From Clostridia bacterium (GTDB lineage Bacteria > Bacillota > Clostridia > Christensenellales > Aristaeellaceae), in the NCBI GenBank assembly GCA_016295665.1, contig JAEDKS010000074.1:1-11041 (forward strand): a stretch of 11,041 nt of DNA, written 5' to 3'. This document shows, piece after piece, positions 6,757 through 11,041 of the stretch. The position numbers and the translations under genes are program-made. The first letter of the stretch is position 1, and each line of letters opens with the position of its first letter. The notes below the pieces were generated by a model. That model searched no databases. It worked only from the letters and a program-made list of their open reading frames with translations, and had not been told where the DNA came from.

Positions 6757-8298
6757 ATGGCGGAGCATCAGAAGATTGTCATCCTGGACTTTGGCGGACA
6801 GTACACGCAGCTGATTGCGCGCCGCGTCCGTGAGTGCAAGGTCTATTCCGAAGTACTGCCCTATCACGCGTCCCTGGAGCAGATCAAGGCCGTGAAGCCC
6901 CTGGGCGTGATTCTGTCCGGCGGCCCTGCCAGCGTGCTGGCGGAGGACGCTCCCCGCTGCGACGCCGGCGTCTATACGCTGGGCGTGCCGGTGCTGGGCA
7001 TCTGCTATGGCATGCAGCTGACCGCCCATCTGCTGGGCGGCACCGTGGAGAAGGCCGCACAGCGCGAATACGGACGCATCGCGGTGACCATGGACGACCG
7101 GGAGAGCCTGCTGGCCTCCATGTCCCCGACCTCCTCCAACTGGATGAGCCACACCTATCAGGTGAAGGTCTGCCCCGAGGGCTTCCATCCCATCGCCCAC
7201 AGCGAGAACTGTCCCGTGGCTGCCATGGCGGATGACGGGCGGCACATCTACGGCGTGCAGTTCCATCCCGAGGTGACCCACTCCGACGAGGGCCGCACGG
7301 TCATCGAGAACTTCCTGCGCATCTGCGGCTGCACCGGCGACTGGACCATGGACGCCTATGCCCAGACCGCCATCGCCGCCATCCGTGAGACCGTGGGCGA
7401 CAAGGGCACCGTGCTGCTGGCGCTGTCCGGCGGCGTGGATTCCTCCGTGGCTGCCGCGCTGATCTACAAGGCCATCGGCGATCGCCTGACCTGCGTGTAC
7501 GTTGACCACGGCTTCATGCGCAAGGGCGAGAGTGAGCAGGTCTGCCGCGTGTTCTCCGAGCTGTTCCCGGTGCGCTTCATCCGCGCCGACGCCGCCGACC
7601 GCTTCTTCGCCGACCTGAAGGACGTTACCGATCCCGAGAAGAAGCGCAAGATCATCGGTCGCGACTTCATCGAGGTGTTCAAGGCAGAGGCCGAAAAGCT
7701 GGGCAAGCTGGACTACTTCGCACAGGGCACCATCTATCCCGACGTGATCGAGAGCGGTCAGGCCACCGGCGCCGCCGTCATCAAGAGCCACCACAACGTG
7801 GGCGGTCTGCCCAAGGAGCTGGGCTTCACCGAGCTGATCGAGCCCCTGCGAATGCTGTTCAAGGACGAGGTGCGCGCCCTGGGCGAGACCTTGGGGCTGC
7901 CCCATGACCTGGTATGGCGTCAGCCCTTCCCCGGCCCCGGCCTGGCCATCCGCGTCATCGGCGCGGTGGATCCCGAGAAGGTCACCATCGTTCGCGAGAG
8001 CGATGCCATCCTCCGCGAGGAAATCGCCGCCGCCGGCCTGCAGGAGAGCATCCATCAGTACTTCACCGTCCTGACCGGCATCCGCTCCGTGGGCGTCATG
8101 GGCGATGAGCGCACCTACGACTACACCGTCGCCATCCGCGCCGTCACCACCGACGACTTCATGACCGCCGACTGGGCCCGCATCCCCTACGACGTGATCC
8201 GCACCGTATCCGCCCGCATCGTTAACGAGGTGGGCCACGTCAACCGCGTGGTGCTCGACGTGACGACCAAGCCGCCGGCGAGTATTGAGTGGGAATAA
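6757..8298 (+). CDS. guaA: GMP synthase (glutamine-hydrolysing)
   Basis: Converts XMP to GMP using ATP and glutamine, the last step of guanine nucleotide synthesis; a cytoplasmic dimer. The protein is 513 residues, the normal size. It has an N-terminal class I glutamine amidotransferase domain with Cys83 in GICYGMQ and His170/Glu172 in GVQFHPEV. This is followed by the ATP pyrophosphatase domain with the P-loop LSGGVDSS (223-230), and a C-terminal dimerisation/XMP-binding domain ending in KPPASIEWE. All key residues are present. It is a core housekeeping gene, transcribed alone from its own promoter. Oddly, the last codons (AGT ATT GAG TGG GAA TAA) are AT-richer than the rest of this GC-rich gene, and the DNA after the stop is AT-rich. 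This fits an element that inserted into the 3' end and restored the reading frame. Confidence 0.98.
   Translation: MAEHQKIVILDFGGQYTQLIARRVRECKVYSEVLPYHASLEQIKAVKPLGVILSGGPASVLAEDAPRCDAGVYTLGVPVLGICYGMQLTAHLLGGTVEKAAQREYGRIAVTMDDRESLLASMSPTSSNWMSHTYQVKVCPEGFHPIAHSENCPVAAMADDGRHIYGVQFHPEVTHSDEGRTVIENFLRICGCTGDWTMDAYAQTAIAAIRETVGDKGTVLLALSGGVDSSVAAALIYKAIGDRLTCVYVDHGFMRKGESEQVCRVFSELFPVRFIRADAADRFFADLKDVTDPEKKRKIIGRDFIEVFKAEAEKLGKLDYFAQGTIYPDVIESGQATGAAVIKSHHNVGGLPKELGFTELIEPLRMLFKDEVRALGETLGLPHDLVWRQPFPGPGLAIRVIGAVDPEKVTIVRESDAILREEIAAAGLQESIHQYFTVLTGIRSVGVMGDERTYDYTVAIRAVTTDDFMTADWARIPYDVIRTVSARIVNEVGHVNRVVLDVTTKPPASIEWE
8281..8298 (+). other. Candidate attachment site at the 3' end of guaA
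   Basis: The final codons of guaA encode Ser-Ile-Glu-Trp-Glu-stop. The end of guaA is a known integration site for genomic islands in several bacterial groups (established knowledge, recalled). Here base composition changes from GC-rich to AT-rich exactly across this stretch. No integrase gene and no long matching direct repeat is visible in the window, so this is an inference from position and composition. Confidence 0.5.
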
Positions 8299-8352
8299 TA
8301 ACCAGATTATTTCACGATTTTTGGGCAATACATTCCATTGTCTCAATATAAG

Positions 8353-8393
8353 AGAGCCATCTGATTTCAAAATAAGTCAGATAGCTCTTTTTT
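8353..8393 (+). terminator. Intrinsic terminator after guaA, possibly bidirectional
   Basis: AGAGCCATCTGA (8353-8364) pairs with TCAGATAGCTCT (8377-8388) with one internal C-A mismatch and a 12-base loop, followed by a run of six T (8388-8393). It sits 54 bases past the guaA stop. On the minus strand the same hairpin lies directly after the original end of the convergent GIY-YIG gene (TAG at 8396-8394), so it probably serves both genes. Confidence 0.85.
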
Positions 8394-8456
8394 CTATGCT
8401 TGTTCCATCCCTTTTGTTTCAAATGACTTTAATGTTTCTCCACTGTCAGTCTTCCA
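8394..8456 (-). pseudogene. Severed C-terminal end of the GIY-YIG/DUF4357 gene, beyond an in-frame TAA
   Basis: Directly after the TAA at 8459-8457 the same frame continues as WKTDSGETLKSFETKGMEQA and ends at TAG (8396-8394). The start of this stretch, WKTDSGETL, matches the usual end of DUF4357 domains (W-K-T-x-x-G-x-T-L, recalled). The TAA is therefore very likely a nonsense mutation rather than the original end. The tail stops exactly at the terminator hairpin, as expected for the ancestral 3' end. Confidence 0.8.
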
Positions 8457-9248
8457 TTATTGAGGCCCGCTAATACTATAGCCAGTAGCATAAGCAGCGG
8501 CAGCAGAAGAACTTGAAAACAATTTATCATTCTGAAGTATGCCGTCTTTGATTTCACCAGAAGTACGACTTTGTTCTACTTTCTTTTTGATCCCAACTTT
8601 CAAAGAATCGGCTGATACTTCATGGATGGAGGAGCCTTTCAGCAGAACAAACCCATCAGCTGTTCGTATTCCATATGCCTTCCCTGTCCCCGCAGAAACA
8701 GAGAAAATGGGGTTTTCTCCACGTCTGATCGGCTGTTCTTCAGAATACGATTCAAACGCCTTGTGCCCTAAAGCATTGATTAGTATCTTGGCATTATATA
8801 TAAACTCCTCTAACTCCGCTTGTTCGGCTTCAGAAACCGACGACTTTGTCGGTATGTTACTATTGTCAATCGAGTATCTATCACATTCTTTCGCAAGAAT
8901 ATAAAAACGGTTCTCCAGATATTTTATATGCGCCTTGTTCAAATTTGAGTCTTTACTAATAAAGGCGATTGCCTCATACCAATTGTCCTTCCTATCAAGA
9001 TGCTGCTTCAGCCTCTTAATAATGTCTTCTGCTTCCCCTATGTAGATAAGCGGTCGATCTTTCATGTCATCATATCCAAAAAGGAAATATACACCTGGAG
9101 AAGCAAGTTCGCAACGTTTTTCACTTTCCTTGGTCATGTTCCTTGGTAATTTATAGGCAATTCCTGTCCAATTTGAAAGTTCACAGATCCATCTTCCATT
9201 CGGTGTCCCATCGACCAGGAAGAGTTGTATTCGTTTTCCGAATATCAT
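8457..9248 (-). CDS. GIY-YIG nuclease family protein with DUF4357, C-terminus truncated
   Basis: Predicted small nuclease of unknown cellular role; 263 residues. The GIY-YIG domain (about 50-125) shows PGVYFLFG (51-58), YIGEAED (69-75), the catalytic Arg79 in IKRLKQH and the metal-binding Glu112 in YLENRF, so the active site appears intact. A linker rich in Glu (about 138-150) leads to a DUF4357 domain (about 180-263) with the typical GFVLLKGSSI and SSSSAAAAYATGYSISG. The frame stops at TAA after GPQ, about 20 residues before the usual end of the domain. The start ATG at 9248 has a perfect AAGGAGG 7 bases upstream (9262-9256). Base composition is much more AT-rich than the flanking genes, so it was probably acquired. 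It lies behind a decayed XRE regulator and converges on guaA. Whether the truncated protein is functional cannot be told. Confidence 0.85.
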   Translation of the reverse strand: MIFGKRIQLFLVDGTPNGRWICELSNWTGIAYKLPRNMTKESEKRCELASPGVYFLFGYDDMKDRPLIYIGEAEDIIKRLKQHLDRKDNWYEAIAFISKDSNLNKAHIKYLENRFYILAKECDRYSIDNSNIPTKSSVSEAEQAELEEFIYNAKILINALGHKAFESYSEEQPIRRGENPIFSVSAGTGKAYGIRTADGFVLLKGSSIHEVSADSLKVGIKKKVEQSRTSGEIKDGILQNDKLFSSSSAAAAYATGYSISGPQ

Positions 9249-9273
9249 TCGTTTTCCTCCTTACTGCTGTTTC

Positions 9274-9636
9274 TCAATCGTTCACCGACATATCACTGAA
9301 CACCTGTGGCGGAACTTCCACCCAACGCTGCGTGATATCGAACTCACGGTTTGATAATGCTATCGGTCATATTCTTCCTGCCTGATTTTTCCATATCTTT
9401 GTCTTTACGAACATCCACTTCCAAACAAACCTCTCATCCGCTTGATCAATCTTTAGTCCATATCTGTCCTCAAAGATAAACATTGATTTATCCCGCCTTG
9501 GGTGCCCGTGATCCCTCTCCTATTGCACTAACCGCACATCCACAGATTTCGCTGGAAAGCCCACTAACTGTCCCAGATATTTCTGTGTCATCCCCCGCAT
9601 GCTTCGGAAAAAGTGAATTCTCTTGCCCATTTCCAT
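9274..9636 (-). pseudogene. Decayed XRE-family helix-turn-helix regulator
   Basis: The start is clear: AGGAG (9650-9646) 9 bases before ATG (9636), then MEMGKRIHFFRSMRGMTQKY and an XRE-type helix-turn-helix continuing to DVRLVQ, broken by TAG at 9522-9520 where the family has Tyr. Further family sequence then appears in pieces in different frames: GSRAPKA, then FEDRYGLKIDQADE, then CLEVDVRKDKD, then IRQEEYDR-stop-HY, and finally REFDITQRWVEVPPQVFSD (9348 onward) ending at TGA 9276-9274. The order and motifs match a common Firmicutes regulator of about 200 residues or more, recalled from memory. The pieces show several frameshifts, at least two nonsense codons and internal deletions. The GIY-YIG gene follows 25 bases later, so the two probably formed an operon. 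Confidence 0.8.
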
Positions 9637-9672
9637 CACATTCATCTCCTGTATGTACCTTATACCATGTGT

Positions 9673-9701
9673 AGTATAGCAGAGACAATCTGGATGGTCA
9701 A
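9673..9701 (-). promoter_or_regulatory. Strong sigma-A promoter of the regulator/GIY-YIG unit
   Basis: On the minus strand, TTGACC (9701-9696) and TATACT (9678-9673) match 5 of 6 bases each with the ideal 17-base spacing. This is the best promoter in the window. It would still drive transcription through the regulator pseudogene into the GIY-YIG gene. Confidence 0.8.
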
Positions 9702-9734
9702 CGAAAACCAAATGATGTGTTCAACATATTCCCC

Positions 9735-9774
9735 AAGTAAATGCCGCAGTAAAATTCACTTTGGGAATTTACTT
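9735..9774. repeat. Inverted repeat at the right edge of the AT-rich segment
   Basis: AAGTAAAT (9735-9742) and ATTTACTT (9767-9774) form a perfect 8-bp inverted repeat around 24 bases. That interval holds a further near-palindrome, AGTAAAATTCACT (9749-9761). It lies between the end of the GH3 remnant and the regulator promoter, close to the switch back to GC-rich DNA. It could be an operator, a terminator stem for the GH3 gene, or an element end. A TGGGAAT heptamer at 9762-9768 repeats one at the guaA end (8290-8296). Confidence 0.4.
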
Positions 9775-9799
9775 ACCATTCCCTCGCGCACATGAATCC

Positions 9800-10120
9800 T
9801 CATCCCCGCAGCATCCGCCCGACGCCTCGCAGGAAGTGCCCATTGGCTATTTCCAGCAGAGCCTGCATCAGGCCATCCTTCATACCGCCGCATATCTGCA
9901 TGTTGCGCAGCGGTGATCCCGCAGACGAGGCCATCATCATGCGGAACTCCGGGTTCTCGTAGTCCTTCTTGCCGCCGAACCCCTTTGCGATTGTCGCCTC
10001 CACCGCCCTGTACATGATCCGCATGACGAGGCTGTGCTCCTTCATTTCCTCCACGGTGTTGTCCATGGTATCGTGTCCCTTTGGGGGGATGACCGGCTCG
10101 ACGTGCCTGCCGAGCATCAC
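9800..10120 (-). pseudogene. GH3 fragment: conserved C-terminal extension
   Basis: This piece is in the same frame as the FnIII-like fragment and is separated from it only by the TGA at 10165-10163; YEACAGKPGRAQWEVMLGRH bridges the gap. It contains MLGRHVEP, SLVMRIMYRA, KGFGGKKDYENPEFRMM, ASSAGSPLRNM and NGHFLRGVGRML. This matches the C-terminal extension of clostridial GH3 enzymes as I recall it. The ATG at 10120 is an internal Met, not a real start. Confidence 0.7.
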
Positions 10121-10162
10121 CTCCCACTGTGCCCTGCCTGGCTTTCCGGCGCACGCTTCATA

Positions 10163-10579
10163 TCACGATCCCTTCTGCCACGCGGGCACAGAAACGGCGT
10201 CGCCTACGACGTCAATGAACGCGGACAGCCCGCCCACCTGCGCCGTGTAGCGCCCACCCGGCACCCGCCAGCCGTCCTGCCAGACGGCGAAGGAACGCTC
10301 ATTCAGCGAGAGGAATACGGTTCTGCTTTCGCCCGGCTGCAAGAAAACCTTGGTAAAGCCCTTCAGCTCCCACAGCGGACGGTGCAGCCCGTCCTGTGGC
10401 GCGGCGATATACAGCTGCACGACCTCCGCGCCGGTGCACTTGCCTGTGTTTGTCACGGTGACGCTCACGCCGTCCGCCGCCGCTGTCAAGCGGGAACAGG
10501 CGAACGTCGTGTAGCTCAGCCCGTAGCCGAAGGGCCAGCGCACCGACACACCCGCCTTCTCGTAATCGCGGTGGCCCAC
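10163..10579 (-). pseudogene. GH3 fragment: end of catalytic region plus FnIII-like domain
   Basis: Open fragment of the broken GH3 gene with RWPFGYGLSYTTF, the usual link into the FnIII-like domain, then VTVTNTGKCTGAEVVQLYI, ELKGFTKVFLQPGES and SFAVWQDGWRVPGGRY. It stops at TGA after PAWQKGS, where the family usually has Trp in a GSWYE-like motif. A gene caller could report it alone with the GTG at 10579 as start, but no ribosome site was identified there. Confidence 0.75.
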
Positions 10580-10987
10580 ATACTAGTCCAGCTCTCCGTC
10601 AGCTTGCCACAGGGGTTGGCTCTGCCGCAGAGCAGATGGGCGATGACCTCACCGCCCGCCTGTCCCGGCAGACCCATGTAGAGAATGCCCTTCACCGCGT
10701 CCGCCCACGGGCACTCCACCGCGCAGCCGCACCACGACGGTGTTCGGATTGGCCCGGCTCACGGCTTCGATCATGCGCAGATGACCTTCGGGCATCTCCA
10801 TGCTCTCCCGGTCAAACCCCTCGGACTCAAAGCGCTCCGGGAGCGTCCCCGCCTTCCCTGCCGCAAGAGCGGCCTTCTCCATGTAGGCGCTGCCGCCGGG
10901 CATGTTCAGATCGCAGCCGGCAGCAAAGCCCTCGAGGCGGTCGTTCATCGCGCCCCAGTCGGTCACGACCATGCCGTCAAAGCCCCA

Positions 10988-11041
10988 TGCAGGCCGTGGT
11001 GGGCAGGGACTTCAGCTCAGACAGCACCGCCGCCAGCGCGT
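10988..11041 (-). other. Unassigned sequence upstream of the GH3 remnant
   Basis: On the minus strand one frame reads ALAAVLSELKSLPTTACMGL and is then closed by TGA. In the GH3 frame there is a TGA just upstream of WGFDG. The sequence does not resemble what normally precedes the GH3 nucleophile region (a loop ending in R-x-E-W-G-F). It may be another deletion or rearrangement junction, but the window ends here. Confidence 0.35.

Larger units (their letters stand above)
9800..10987 (-). pseudogene. Broken glycoside hydrolase family 3 (beta-glucosidase-like) gene
   Basis: GH3 sequence continues on the minus strand from WGFDG (10987) to TGA 9802-9800, but it is spread over two frames. Reading in order: WGFDGMVVTDWGAMN, holding the catalytic Asp in the VVTDW motif, through GCDLNMPGG; then an abrupt join near 10840 from AGKAGTL to PERFESEGFDRESM, which removes about 200 residues between the two catalytic-half domains; then NPNTVVV. 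A frameshift near 10725 is followed by ECPWADAVKGILYMGLPGQ and CGKLTESW. A deletion with a second frameshift near 10583 leads to YVGHRDYEKAG, a C-terminal FnIII-like domain, a nonsense TGA (10165-10163), and a conserved tail. At least four lesions make it a pseudogene. The N-terminal barrel is not in the window. It was probably a cytoplasmic beta-glucosidase or beta-xylosidase. Confidence 0.88.

Noticed and set aside
4650..6758. 702-codon minus-strand open frame opposite the GH51 gene
   Set aside because: Antisense shadow of GC-rich coding sequence; no ribosome site and no family motif.
6592..8370. 592-codon minus-strand open frame opposite guaA
   Set aside because: Antisense shadow of guaA; composition is biased to Gly/His/Val/Asp.
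8539..8904. Plus-strand open frame within the GIY-YIG gene
   Set aside because: Antisense of a gene with clear GIY-YIG and DUF4357 motifs; it has no homologous-looking features of its own.
10163..10165. TGA decoded as Trp (recoded genetic code), since TGA stands where the GH3 family has Trp
   Set aside because: The membrane-fusion protein and GH31 genes end with TGA, intact genes use TGG for Trp, and the same gene also has frameshifts and a deletion.
1..11041. CRISPR arrays, tRNA or rRNA genes, insertion sequences, or a novel defence or signalling system
   Set aside because: No regularly spaced repeats, RNA gene signatures, transposase or integrase frames were found, and no uncharacterised multi-gene module stands out beyond the decayed regulator/GIY-YIG pair.

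Overview
The window looks like chromosomal DNA from a GC-rich member of the Clostridia (Bacillota), probably a gut or rumen plant-polysaccharide degrader. This rests on GC-rich codon use, strong GGAGG-type ribosome sites, cytoplasmic glycosidases without signal peptides, a MacAB/YknXYZ-like exporter, and a helix-turn-helix/GIY-YIG pair of a type common in Firmicutes. The taxon is inferred; no rRNA or tRNA gene is present.

Layout. (1) Positions 1-2670, minus strand: a tight three-gene exporter operon of membrane-fusion protein, ABC ATPase and MacB/FtsX-type permease. The permease runs off the left edge, and the three genes touch or overlap. (2) Positions 2944-6599, plus strand and divergent from the exporter: a GH31 alpha-glucosidase followed by a GH51 alpha-L-arabinofuranosidase. 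They are probably co-transcribed and end at a GC-rich terminator (6611-6641). They would release glucose and arabinose from short oligosaccharides in the cytoplasm. (3) Positions 6684-8298, plus strand: guaA, complete, with its own promoter. (4) Positions 8299 to about 9785: a sharp switch to AT-richer DNA directly at the guaA stop codon. It holds a convergent terminator, a GIY-YIG/DUF4357 protein gene and a decayed XRE-type regulator, both on the minus strand. The 3' end of guaA is a known integration site for genomic islands, so this looks like the remnant of an inserted element. No integrase is visible. (5) Positions 9800-11041, minus strand, GC-rich again: a broken GH3 beta-glucosidase gene with an internal deletion, two frameshifts and a nonsense codon.

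The most notable theme is gene decay. All three minus-strand genes downstream of guaA carry inactivating lesions, while everything from 1 to 8298 is intact. Their full extent only appears when conserved family sequence is followed across stops and between frames. I found no convincing new biological system. The strongest leads are the guaA-linked island remnant, the in-frame stop inside the conserved C-terminus of the GIY-YIG protein, and the hairpin-less membrane-fusion protein.
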